A model generated the notes under the pieces. The model did not search any database. It saw only the letters and a list, made by a program, of their open reading frames with translations, and was not told the DNA's origin. From the NCBI GenBank assembly GCA_964565335.1, contig CAZMEN010000006.1, positions 1 to 64,000 of the forward strand: a DNA stretch of 64,000 nt. The letters are read 5' to 3'. A program made the position numbers and the translations under genes. Shown here piece after piece: positions 54,239-62,874 of this stretch (positions are counted from its first letter, which is position 1; every line of letters begins with the position of its first letter). This DNA is from Litorimonas sp964565335. Lineage in GTDB: Bacteria > Pseudomonadota > Alphaproteobacteria > Caulobacterales > Maricaulaceae.

Positions 54239-55687
54239 ATGTCTAAGTGTTACAAAAATAACTTGCGCCGTCATGACCGCCGCAGCATTTTGAAACTGGG
54301 GTCCGCGGCCGGCCTTGCATCAATACTTTCAGCTTGCTCTGATATAGTGACTGCATCCAAGGTGGGCTTCACATCAAAGCCAAATTTCCTTTTTCTGCCA
54401 ATCGATGATTTGAATGACTGGATTGGCGTTTTGGGAACAAATGCCAATGTGAAAACCCCTAATATTGATGCATTGGCTGGGCGTGGGATGCTCTTTACCA
54501 ATGCGCACGCTCAAGCGCCGATTTGTTCACCCTCTCGCGCAAGTTTGATGAGCGGGTTGTATCCGCACCAGACTGGCCTTTACGGCCAAATGCCTGATGA
54601 CAAATTGCGCGCGGCTATCCAAGCTGTCAGTCCAACGCCATTTCTATCCGAATACTTAAGAGAGGCAGGATATTACACGGCGGGCCGAGGTAAAATTTTC
54701 CATCAAAGCGCACCTGAAGGTAGTTTTGATGAATACTTCAGAGAAGGAGATTTTGGACCTAAGCCACCAAAACGCTTGAAGTGGGAAAGCAATAAAACGC
54801 ATACAGATTGGGGAGCGTTCCCAGATTCAGATGCGGAAATGATTGATTACAAAACCGCACGGTGGGGTGAAGAATGGCTGCTGAAATCTCATGAAAAACC
54901 GTTCTTTCTGGGATTAGGTATGATCCGCCCTCATGTCCCTTGGCACGCGCCTAAAAGGTGGTTTGATATGTATCCTTTGGAGGATATCGTTCTTCCGCCT
55001 TGGCTGGAAACGGATATGGATGATATTCCGCTCGCGGGCAAAAACATTACAAACGTGCCACAAATGCCAACCGTTGAATGGGCGATAGAGAATAAAGAGT
55101 GGCGTCCGATTTTGCAGTCCTACCTCGCGAGTATTAGCTTCGTTGATTACTGTGTTGGCATAGCTGTGGACGCGCTTCGTACATCTGAATATGCGGACAA
55201 TACCTATATAATATTATTTTCAGATCATGGTTATCACTTGGGCGAAAAAAGTCGTTTTGCCAAAATGTCTTTATGGGGACGGTCAACAAGGGTTCCTTTG
55301 ATTATATCCGGTCCGGGCGTGCAGGTTGGGACAACAGAATCTGCCGTGGGTCTGGTAGATTTGTATCCGACTATACTTGAATTGGCCGGGCTTGCTGAAA
55401 ACCCTGAAAACTCAGGTAAGTCTTTGGTGCCCAGTCTGAAGGGGATGGATTTAGAGCAACGGTCCATTACAACAGAATATGGAAAAGATAACTTCGCCAT
55501 TGTAAATAAGAACTACCGCTATATTCGGTATGCTGACGGGAGTGAGGAGCTTTATGACCTGCGTGTCGATCCGCACGAATGGAAAAATGTAGTTGCGGAG
55601 CCGCAATATCAGTCAATAAGGGAAAACCTCTCTAAAGAAATTCCACCTGAAACCAGAGCAGCGGTTAAGGGCGAAATGTATAAGTAG
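54239..55687 (+). CDS. S1-family sulfatase (iduronate-2-sulfatase-like), Tat lipoprotein
   Basis: A 482-residue sulfatase. The start at 54239 follows AGAGAGGT; it gives an RRSILKLGSAAGLAS twin-arginine-like signal ending in lipobox LSAC. Catalytic CSPSR is present (APICSPSRASLMSGLYPHQ). The N-terminal FLPIDDLNDWIGVLG and FSDHGYHLGEKSRFAKMSLW resemble iduronate-2-sulfatase-like members. Twin-arginine export would suit a metalloenzyme folded before export. In this locus it probably desulfates rhamnose or uronate residues. It is separated from the receptor by a terminator. Confidence 0.88.
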   Translation: MSKCYKNNLRRHDRRSILKLGSAAGLASILSACSDIVTASKVGFTSKPNFLFLPIDDLNDWIGVLGTNANVKTPNIDALAGRGMLFTNAHAQAPICSPSRASLMSGLYPHQTGLYGQMPDDKLRAAIQAVSPTPFLSEYLREAGYYTAGRGKIFHQSAPEGSFDEYFREGDFGPKPPKRLKWESNKTHTDWGAFPDSDAEMIDYKTARWGEEWLLKSHEKPFFLGLGMIRPHVPWHAPKRWFDMYPLEDIVLPPWLETDMDDIPLAGKNITNVPQMPTVEWAIENKEWRPILQSYLASISFVDYCVGIAVDALRTSEYADNTYIILFSDHGYHLGEKSRFAKMSLWGRSTRVPLIISGPGVQVGTTESAVGLVDLYPTILELAGLAENPENSGKSLVPSLKGMDLEQRSITTEYGKDNFAIVNKNYRYIRYADGSEELYDLRVDPHEWKNVVAEPQYQSIRENLSKEIPPETRAAVKGEMYK

Positions 55688-55695
55688 TTCGAATA

Positions 55696-57105
55696 TTAGT
55701 TGCGAGATTGATGTACGGCTTCTCTCCAATTTTTAGCGTATTGGGAAAGGTTTTCCGGCTGGTAAGGGGAGACTTTTGGGTTGCTCTCCTGTTGAAAGTC
55801 AGAATGCCACTGCGTGATGAGAAAACAGCCCTCGGTTACACCGTTTCCTCGGTTTTGGATGCGTAGTTTTCTTTCAGGTTTAAGGGCTGCAATTAGGCCG
55901 CAGAGAACAAAATTTGAAGCGAAACTGCCCTCAACAAGAATGTCACTTTCAGAGTCGGAGTTAAGTCTATTCAAAATATCCGTGACCATTAAAGCTGAAT
56001 AAAGTGTGGCTGCAGCTTTACCGTTGATCTCTATGGGCCCGTTCTCAAATAATATGCGTCCTGTATTGTTTGGATATGGCCCGGTGCCTTGACAAAATGA
56101 AGGCAAAATAAACGTATTCGAATCTATTATCCTTTGAATGTCTTTATTTGTAAATGTTGTTGCAATGTCAGTGTTAAAGCGCTCGCAAATTAGACCAAAT
56201 TCACGTCCCCCCATGTAGCGAGCTGTGACAAGGGCTGATCCTTCGGCGTCGACATTTATAAGCATATCTTGCGCTGGATCTAAGCCGTCGATGCTTGCCT
56301 GGGAGTCCATTGCGATCGTCCAAGTGCCGGACGAAATTACGGTAGGTCGAATGTCTTTGGGTTTTCTCATTGTAGGAAGATATCCTGCATTGCTGTCGTG
56401 GATGCCAGGGTAAATGACGCAATCCTCGTTCAGCCCGGTTTGCGCGGCAAGCTCAGGCTTAACTTTGCCTAAAGGCTCCCACGCTTTTGACATTGGAGGA
56501 AGTGCATATTGTAATCCCATTGCCTCAAGAAGTTTTGATGGGGAATTCGTTTTAATATTCCACAAATCTGTATGGCATCCCAAGGATGTTACTTCGGATG
56601 AAAATACCCCCGTTAAGCGCCAAGCCCAGTATTGGGGATATAAAAGTAAAACCGCGGTTTGTATTTGCTCAGCAGATAACAATTGACATTGCCAATGAAG
56701 TTGTTTGCCCAAATTAAGCCCTACGGGAAGCTCTGGGCTCCCAGTAATGTCAAATGATGGGCGTAAAGCTTTATAATCAGGAAGGTCATCCGGGTAGGCC
56801 TCAAATTCATAATCCATTATGGGGAGCAATAATTCTGAAGTTTTTGGGTCAACCAGTGCGGCAGTCGCTCCATGCGTAGCAATACTGATAGATGTTATAT
56901 AATGATTTGCCGCTAATTCGGAGAGCTCAACGATAAACCACATCCAGATATTGTTGATGTCATGACTTGCATAAGGTTGAGTTTCCTTGACCTTGTTAGA
57001 CGTTCGGTTTTGATAAAGTTGTGCCCCCGCCGAGTCCAAAAGCGTGATTTTGACGTGGGTTTTACCAATATCGAAAACCAAAACTGTAGGGTCGTTAGGA
57101 TCCAT
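55696..57105 (-). CDS. FGGY-family carbohydrate kinase, probable L-rhamnulokinase
   Basis: A 469-residue sugar kinase. First phosphate motif FDIGKTHVKI, sugar-binding ATHGATAALVD, catalytic Asp in GIHDSNAGYLP and second phosphate motif VISSGTWTIAM. The divergence from E. coli RhaB is large, but kinases of this kind stand in RhaK positions in alphaproteobacterial rhamnose operons. The rhamnulose-1-phosphate aldolase gene is directly divergent, supporting rhamnulose as substrate. Its stop faces the sulfatase stop 8 bases away. Confidence 0.82.
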   Translation of the reverse strand: MDPNDPTVLVFDIGKTHVKITLLDSAGAQLYQNRTSNKVKETQPYASHDINNIWMWFIVELSELAANHYITSISIATHGATAALVDPKTSELLLPIMDYEFEAYPDDLPDYKALRPSFDITGSPELPVGLNLGKQLHWQCQLLSAEQIQTAVLLLYPQYWAWRLTGVFSSEVTSLGCHTDLWNIKTNSPSKLLEAMGLQYALPPMSKAWEPLGKVKPELAAQTGLNEDCVIYPGIHDSNAGYLPTMRKPKDIRPTVISSGTWTIAMDSQASIDGLDPAQDMLINVDAEGSALVTARYMGGREFGLICERFNTDIATTFTNKDIQRIIDSNTFILPSFCQGTGPYPNNTGRILFENGPIEINGKAAATLYSALMVTDILNRLNSDSESDILVEGSFASNFVLCGLIAALKPERKLRIQNRGNGVTEGCFLITQWHSDFQQESNPKVSPYQPENLSQYAKNWREAVHQSRN

Positions 57106-57183
57106 TTCTTCGGACCTTCATTTCATGAGCTGATGGTGCGTAAATCTGATTTGAAGTTACTGCTAACACAGGCATTCGATCAT

Positions 57184-57233
57184 AGCTTATATCAGCTTAT
57201 ATCAGAAGTGACTAATTATGCAATAAAATGATT
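57184..57233 (-). promoter_or_regulatory. Promoter and operator between kinase and aldolase genes (site F)
   Basis: On the minus strand AATCATTTTATTGCAT (57233-57218) includes -35-like TTGCAT, followed after 16 bases by TATAAG (57201-57196), five of six -10 positions. The 17 bases 57217-57233 are identical to site E. Two tandem copies of AGCTTATATC (57184-57203) cover the -10 region. Confidence 0.6.
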
Positions 57234-57327
57234 GAAATTGAGTGGCGTGAGCGTTAGTCATGATATTGAACAGAGCTAATCCATTTGGGTAGTTTATTTC
57301 AAGCCTTCGCATTGAACAGGAAATTTT

Positions 57328-59427
57328 ATGTCCGCTAAGTTAAAGAGCCTTTGGGATGACAAAAAAGCGAAGAGAATGACCGCGCCCGAACGGTTGAAAT
57401 ACCGTTCAAATTTATTGGGCTCTGATTTACGTGTTACAAATTTCGGCGGGGGGAATACCTCGGCGAAGCTCCGTCAGAAAGACCCTTTGACAGGAAAGAT
57501 GGTGGATGTGATGTGGGTTAAGGGCTCTGGCGGAGATTTGGGTTCAATCAAATTAGATGGTTTCTCGACCCTTTACCTTACAAAGTTACGCGCGTTGGAG
57601 GGTTTGTATAGAGGCCTGGAACATGAAGACGAAATGGTCGGTTACCTCCCGCATTGTACATTCAACTTAAATGCCCGAGCAGCCTCCATTGATACGCCTT
57701 TGCATTCCTTCATTCCTCATAAGCACGTTGATCACATGCATCCGGATTCTGTGATTGCAATTGCGTGTACAAAAAATTCAAAAGCACTTACCAAGAAGGT
57801 GTTTAATGGCAGGCTGGGGTGGTTGCCTTGGCAGCGTCCGGGCTTTGACCTTGGTTTAAAGCTTGGCGAAATGGCCAGCGCTAATCCAGATATGGAAGGA
57901 ATCGTGCTCGAAGGGCATGGATTATTCAGTTGGGGGGATAGCTCAAAAGAGTGCTACCTGAAAACTTTGGAGATTATTCAATTAGCAGCTGATTGGCTGG
58001 CTAAAAATAATAAGAAAGCGGCTTTTGGGGGCGTAAAATACGGAAAATCATTATCGCCTTCCGTGCGACGTGATGTTGCCGGGGCATTAATGCCCATTAT
58101 TCGTGGTAAAATTACGGGTGACCAAATGAAAATTGGACACTTTAATGACTCTGATGAAATTTTGCAGTTTGTAAATTCTAAAAACCTTAAGCCTCTTGCG
58201 GCTTTGGGAACGTCTTGCCCGGATCATTTTTTGCGGACGAAAATCCGTCCTTTAGTCATTAATTTTAAACCTACAGCCAAAGACCGAGGCAAGGAAATTG
58301 AAAAAGTCATTTCCGGCTTGGACGATCAACTCGAAGCCTATAGAGAGGATTATAGGGGGTATTATGAGCGCTCAAAGCGCGAGAGTAGTCCTGACATTCG
58401 TGACCCAAATGCCGTGGTTTATCTAATTCCCGGGGTGGGTATGATGACCTTTGCAAAAGATAAAGCAACGGCCCGTATTGCAGGCGAGTTTTACGTGAAT
58501 GCTATTAATGTCATGCGCGAAGCCAATGGAGTCGATAAATATATAGGTCTGCCAGAGCAAGAAGCTTTTGACATCGAATATTGGTTATTGGAAGAAGCTA
58601 AACTTCAACGCCAACCCAAGCCTAAATCATTAGCCGGACGTGTCGCATTTGTTACAGGTGGGGCAGGAGGGATCGGCTCAGAGACGGCGTTTAGGCTACT
58701 GCGTGAGGGGGCGTGCGTTATGCTCGCCGATATTGATGCGAGAGCCTTAAAGGCTAAGGAAAAAGAGCTTTCGGAGGCATTCTCGCCTGATGTTGTTCGG
58801 TCTACATTATGCGATGTGACCGAAGAAAAAAGTGTGATGGCAGCCATATCTGATTGCTCAACCGAGTTTGGTGGTATGGATATCTTAGTGTCCAATGCTG
58901 GAATTGCGAGTTCGGCACCGTTGGAAGATACGTCATTGAAGCTTTGGAACCGAACCATGGATATTCTGTCGACGGGATATTTTTTGGTGTCCCGTGAGGG
59001 TTTTAAGGTCATGAAGGCCCAAAACATCGGCGGGAGTATTGTTTTCGTCGCCAGCAAAAATGGACTGGTCGCATCACCAGGTGCCTCAGCATATTGCACA
59101 GCCAAAGGTGCAGAAGTTCAGCTTTCCCGCGCTGTGGCGCTCGAGGGCGCACCGCTGGGCATAAGGTGTAATGTTGTGAACCCCGATGCGGTTCTTAAGG
59201 GCTCAAAAATATGGAATAGTGGATGGAAAAAAGAACGGGCTGACGCCTATAAAATGTCGGAGGTCGAATTAGAGGACATGTATCGTCAGCGGAGCTTGTT
59301 AAAGCGGTCTGTCTTCCCTGAAGATATTGCGGAGGCTGTTTACTTTTTTGCAGCTGATACATCTTCAAAGTCTACGGGCAATATTATCAACGTAGATGCT
59401 GGACATGCGCCTTCATTTACGCGTTAA
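57328..59427 (+). CDS. Fused rhamnulose-1-phosphate aldolase / lactaldehyde dehydrogenase-type SDR
   Basis: A 699-residue bifunctional protein. Residues about 15-430 are a class II aldolase domain: FGGGNTSAKL, metal-binding HKHVDHMHPD and VLEGHGLFSWG. Residues about 433-699 are an SDR domain: GRVAFVTGGAGGIGSETAFR, LVSNAGIASSAPL and YCTAKGAEVQLSRAVALEGA. It is known that this fusion cleaves rhamnulose-1-phosphate to dihydroxyacetone phosphate and L-lactaldehyde, which the SDR domain oxidises to L-lactate. Followed by the isomerase and a lactate dehydrogenase gene. AGGAAA precedes the ATG. Confidence 0.93.
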   Translation: MSAKLKSLWDDKKAKRMTAPERLKYRSNLLGSDLRVTNFGGGNTSAKLRQKDPLTGKMVDVMWVKGSGGDLGSIKLDGFSTLYLTKLRALEGLYRGLEHEDEMVGYLPHCTFNLNARAASIDTPLHSFIPHKHVDHMHPDSVIAIACTKNSKALTKKVFNGRLGWLPWQRPGFDLGLKLGEMASANPDMEGIVLEGHGLFSWGDSSKECYLKTLEIIQLAADWLAKNNKKAAFGGVKYGKSLSPSVRRDVAGALMPIIRGKITGDQMKIGHFNDSDEILQFVNSKNLKPLAALGTSCPDHFLRTKIRPLVINFKPTAKDRGKEIEKVISGLDDQLEAYREDYRGYYERSKRESSPDIRDPNAVVYLIPGVGMMTFAKDKATARIAGEFYVNAINVMREANGVDKYIGLPEQEAFDIEYWLLEEAKLQRQPKPKSLAGRVAFVTGGAGGIGSETAFRLLREGACVMLADIDARALKAKEKELSEAFSPDVVRSTLCDVTEEKSVMAAISDCSTEFGGMDILVSNAGIASSAPLEDTSLKLWNRTMDILSTGYFLVSREGFKVMKAQNIGGSIVFVASKNGLVASPGASAYCTAKGAEVQLSRAVALEGAPLGIRCNVVNPDAVLKGSKIWNSGWKKERADAYKMSEVELEDMYRQRSLLKRSVFPEDIAEAVYFFAADTSSKSTGNIINVDAGHAPSFTR

Positions 59428-59458
59428 GCTCGTAAACAGAACATAAGAAAGCAGGAAG

Positions 59459-60742
59459 ATGATTAATCAAAGCAGAATTGCTGAAGCAAACGCCGCGCTT
59501 GAAGCCGACGTTAAAAGTGATTTTGACGCTTTAGGGGCTCAATTATCCCGACGTGGCATTGCTATTGAAGGCGTGCTGGAAAAAGCCATAAACTTTAAAG
59601 TAGCGGTCCCTAGTTGGGGGGCAGGAACAGGCGGTACGCGATTTGCGCGCTTCCCAGGAAAATCCGAACCGCGAAATATCTTTGAAAAACTTGAAGATTG
59701 CGCTGTAATCAATCAACTGGTTCGGATTACCGGAGAGGTTTCTCCGCATTTTCCTTGGGATGTCGTAGAGGATATGGCTCGAGTGAAGTCCGTAGCTAAT
59801 GCTCATGGACTGACTTTTGGTCCTGTGAATTCGAACACCTTTCAAGATCAGAGAGGGCAAATGCATTCATATAAATATGGAAGCTTGTCACATTCAGATG
59901 AATCTACGCGTGATCAGGCGATTCGCCATAATATAGATTGTATAGAGTGGGGAAAATCCATTGGGTCCGAAATTCTCACAGTATGGGTTGGGGATGGAAG
60001 TAACTTTGCAGGACAGTCCAATTTTACGCGCCAATTCGAACGCTATCTCATATCAATGGAAGAGATATATAAAGAACTCCCAGGTAACTGGCGCATGTTT
60101 ATCGAACATAAAATGTTTGAACCGAGCTTCTACTCGACAGTCATTCAAGATTGGGGAAGCAATATTTTGGCGGCTCAACATTTGGGCGAGAAATGTTTCT
60201 CGCTAGTCGACCTTGGTCATCATGCTCCGAATGTGAATATCGAAATGATTGTTGCCCGCCTTATCCAATTTGAAAAATTGGCGGGGTTCCATTTCAACGA
60301 CAGTAAATATGGTGACGATGATTTGGATAGTGGATCATTGCACCCATTCCAGCAATTTCTGATATTCAATGAATTGATTGATGCTGAACGTCGAGGCGCT
60401 AAAAAATTCCGTCCTGAATACATGCTGGACCAATCGCATAACATGACAGACCCTATTGAAAGTTTGGCGACTTCTGCGGTGGCGGTTCAGCGGTCATATG
60501 TGCAAGCCCTATTAATAGACCGTGCTGAACTTGAAGTTTATCAAGATGAAAACGATGCAATGATGGCAAGTCAGTGTTTGAAGGTCGCCTATCAAACAGA
60601 TGTGACTCCAATATTGAATATGGCAAGGTTTAAAGCAGGCGGTGCCATTGATCCCATTGGCTTTTATCGCTCGCTTAACTATAGAGACAGTCTCGAAAAG
60701 AAAAGACCAGCGAGTGCTAATCCATCTTCGGGCATCGTATAA
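59459..60742 (+). CDS. rhaI: L-rhamnose isomerase (RhaI type)
   Basis: A 427-residue TIM-barrel isomerase converting L-rhamnose to L-rhamnulose. The RhaI type (Pseudomonas/alphaproteobacteria) rather than E. coli RhaA is indicated by the pattern VPSWGAGTGGTRFARFPG, FIEHKMFEPSFYST, SLVDLGHHAPNVNIE and GFHFNDSKYGDDDLDSG, which holds the metal ligands Glu, Asp and His. It is second in the aldolase operon. AGGAAG lies directly before the ATG. Confidence 0.93.
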   Translation: MINQSRIAEANAALEADVKSDFDALGAQLSRRGIAIEGVLEKAINFKVAVPSWGAGTGGTRFARFPGKSEPRNIFEKLEDCAVINQLVRITGEVSPHFPWDVVEDMARVKSVANAHGLTFGPVNSNTFQDQRGQMHSYKYGSLSHSDESTRDQAIRHNIDCIEWGKSIGSEILTVWVGDGSNFAGQSNFTRQFERYLISMEEIYKELPGNWRMFIEHKMFEPSFYSTVIQDWGSNILAAQHLGEKCFSLVDLGHHAPNVNIEMIVARLIQFEKLAGFHFNDSKYGDDDLDSGSLHPFQQFLIFNELIDAERRGAKKFRPEYMLDQSHNMTDPIESLATSAVAVQRSYVQALLIDRAELEVYQDENDAMMASQCLKVAYQTDVTPILNMARFKAGGAIDPIGFYRSLNYRDSLEKKRPASANPSSGIV

Positions 60743-60745
60743 TAT

Positions 60746-61891
60746 ATGTTACCTGGCCGCCTGTCTGATTGCCTAAATGTTGAAGATTACCGTCGTGCAG
60801 CAAAACGCCGGGCGCATAAAATGGTATTCGATTATATTGATGGTGGCTCTGATGATGAGGTCACGAGGTTTGAAAACCACACAGCCTTTAATGATTATCG
60901 ACTTGCCCACCGCGTTCTTTCAGGTGTTGATAAGCCCGATATGTCTGCGACGATTTTGGGGCAAACAATAGATGCCCCATTTATATTGTCGCCGGCGGCG
61001 GGAAACCGCTTGTTTCATACCGACGGGGAAATAGGGCCTGCGAAAGCGGCAGACTCTGTAGGAACCGTCTATTGCCTATCAACACTGTCTTCTCGATCAA
61101 TCGAAGAGATTGCAGCACTTACAACAGGGCCGAAATGGTTCCAGCTTTATGTCTGGAAAGATAGAGTGCTCGTTAAAGAGATGTTGGACCGCGCTAAATC
61201 GGCGGGATATTCAGCTTTAATCCTAACCGTCGATTTTCCTATAACAGGCAATCGTGAACGCGATCCTCGAAATGGGTTTACCATCCCGCCAAAACTTGGG
61301 CCTAAACAGGTTTGGCACGCCATGAATGCGCCGCTTTGGGCACTTGATTATGTGACTAAGCCGAGTGTGAAATATGCTAATCTTGCAGAAGATACGAGTG
61401 CTGTTAGCCTGAATGAATTTGTCGCGCAGCAACTGAGTGCAGATTTTTCTTGGGATGACGCTGAGTGGCTTCTCGGGGAATGGAATGGTCCTGCGCTGAT
61501 TAAAGGCATTGCGAGATCAGATGATGCAAAACGCGCTATTAAAACGGGTTTTGAGGCTATCTCACTTTCCAATCACGGTGGGCGGCAACTCGATAGTTCT
61601 CCCGCACCTATCCATTGCGTGCAAGAGGTTCGACAAGCTATTGGCGGCGATGCTGAATTGATTGTTGATGGAGGCATTCGGAGGGGCACAGATGTACTTA
61701 AGGCTTTAGCTTTAGGGGCCGATGCCGTAAGTTTTGCCCGGCCTTATTTATATGGCCTAGCGGCTTTCGGGGCAAAAGGGGCTATCCAAGCTGTCCAGCA
61801 GATAAGAGATTCAATCCGGCGAGACATGATTCTAGCAGGCGTTTCGGGCATTGACGAATTAGATGAAAGTTTTATTCGGCTTACTAAATAG
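60746..61891 (+). CDS. lldD: FMN-dependent L-lactate dehydrogenase (LldD-like alpha-hydroxyacid dehydrogenase)
   Basis: A 381-residue flavoenzyme. Family landmarks: FDYIDGGSDDEVTRFEN, ILSPAAGNRLFHTDGE, the KWFQLYVWKDR strand, LTVDFPITGNRERDPRNGF and the active-site His/Arg in SLSNHGGRQLDSSP, then VDGGIRRGTDVLKALALGAD. In this operon it would oxidise the L-lactate made by the upstream fusion enzyme to pyruvate, passing electrons to the respiratory chain. It starts 3 bases after rhaI ends. Confidence 0.92.
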   Translation: MLPGRLSDCLNVEDYRRAAKRRAHKMVFDYIDGGSDDEVTRFENHTAFNDYRLAHRVLSGVDKPDMSATILGQTIDAPFILSPAAGNRLFHTDGEIGPAKAADSVGTVYCLSTLSSRSIEEIAALTTGPKWFQLYVWKDRVLVKEMLDRAKSAGYSALILTVDFPITGNRERDPRNGFTIPPKLGPKQVWHAMNAPLWALDYVTKPSVKYANLAEDTSAVSLNEFVAQQLSADFSWDDAEWLLGEWNGPALIKGIARSDDAKRAIKTGFEAISLSNHGGRQLDSSPAPIHCVQEVRQAIGGDAELIVDGGIRRGTDVLKALALGADAVSFARPYLYGLAAFGAKGAIQAVQQIRDSIRRDMILAGVSGIDELDESFIRLTK

Positions 61892-61925
61892 AGTGCTATT
61901 TGCTTGCCACAGCTAATTCGTTGGT

Positions 61926-61955
61926 CATACTAGGCGTTAGTATGGGGAGTATAAT
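61926..61955 (+). promoter_or_regulatory. Palindrome and -10 box ahead of the DeoR-type regulator
   Basis: CATACTA-GGCGT-TAGTATG is a perfect 7-base inverted repeat (61926-61944), followed by TATAAT at 61950-61955, a perfect -10. No T run follows, so it is an operator rather than a terminator. Autoregulation by the downstream gene is likely. Confidence 0.6.
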
Positions 61956-61997
61956 AGCCGCCCATCAAAGAATTTATCGTCACAAGGGTAGGGATAC

Positions 61998-62831
61998 ATG
62001 GCCGTCTCCGAACAAAACAATGTGAATGCGGAAGATGAAAAGCTTTATATTCATGAGCGTTGGAGCCGTATTGTTGATATGTTGCATGTAACGAAGGTGA
62101 CTTCGGTCGAGCAATTTTCAACGGCTTTGTCAGTCTCGCCCGCCACAATCCGAAGAGACCTTAATGAATTGCATTCGGAGGGACGTCTGCGCCGCGTAAG
62201 AGGCGGAGCGATCGCTGCTGAACCAAATACGGCCCTTGGAGATCCCTATTTCGGGCTCTCTGGGCAATTGCATCAGGAAGACACTCTCGCGGTGCATATC
62301 AAAGAAAAGCGAGCTATCGGTGAAAAAGCCGCTTCAATGATAGACGATAATGATTCTATCATAATCGATGGTGGCTCAACAACGGTATTTATGACTCAGC
62401 ATATCAAGGCGAAGAACCTTATGGTGCTCACGACATCTATACCAATAATGAACTCATTATTGGGACGGCCCAAACTTCGTATTTTGATTGCCGGTGGTGA
62501 AGTGTTTCAAGAGCAGGCTCTTGTTTTGGATCCCTATAGTCATGGTATTGTCGATAAATTTTCTGCTACGAAACTCTTTATTGGTGCCCAAGCTGTCACG
62601 GCGCGGGGCCTTATGCAAACAGACCCTCTATTAGTTCAAAATGAGCAGCAACTTATAAGCAGAGCAGACGAGGTTATACTGTTAGCGGACAGTTCTAAGT
62701 TTGCAGCCAAGGCAAGCCTTTCTGTTTGCGGCTTGGACGCTATTGATACTGTTGTAACCGATTCAGGCCTTTCTAAAGAAGCCCGTAAGATGCTGAGCGA
62801 ACATGACATTAATATCGTTATCGCAAACTAA
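61998..62831 (+). CDS. DeoR-family transcriptional regulator
   Basis: A 277-residue regulator. Winged helix at about 22-75 (RWSRIVDMLHVTKVTSVEQF, ATIRRDLNELHSEGRLRRVR, GGAIA); DeoRC sugar-phosphate sensor domain at about 95-270 with KRAIGEKAASMI, IIDGGSTTVFM, VLTTSIPIMNSL and LLADSSKF. DeoR-type regulators control rhamnose catabolism in several alphaproteobacteria, so it probably controls the rhamnose operon beside it. AGGGA precedes the ATG. Confidence 0.88.
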   Translation: MAVSEQNNVNAEDEKLYIHERWSRIVDMLHVTKVTSVEQFSTALSVSPATIRRDLNELHSEGRLRRVRGGAIAAEPNTALGDPYFGLSGQLHQEDTLAVHIKEKRAIGEKAASMIDDNDSIIIDGGSTTVFMTQHIKAKNLMVLTTSIPIMNSLLGRPKLRILIAGGEVFQEQALVLDPYSHGIVDKFSATKLFIGAQAVTARGLMQTDPLLVQNEQQLISRADEVILLADSSKFAAKASLSVCGLDAIDTVVTDSGLSKEARKMLSEHDINIVIAN

Positions 62832-62874
62832 ATTTTTCTATAGCCGGTATAGTTGATGTAGAAACTGTTTATAT

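Noticed and set aside
58605..59105. A 166-codon minus-strand frame inside the aldolase/SDR fusion
   Set aside because: Antisense to the SDR domain with no recognisable motif; composition follows the opposite codons.
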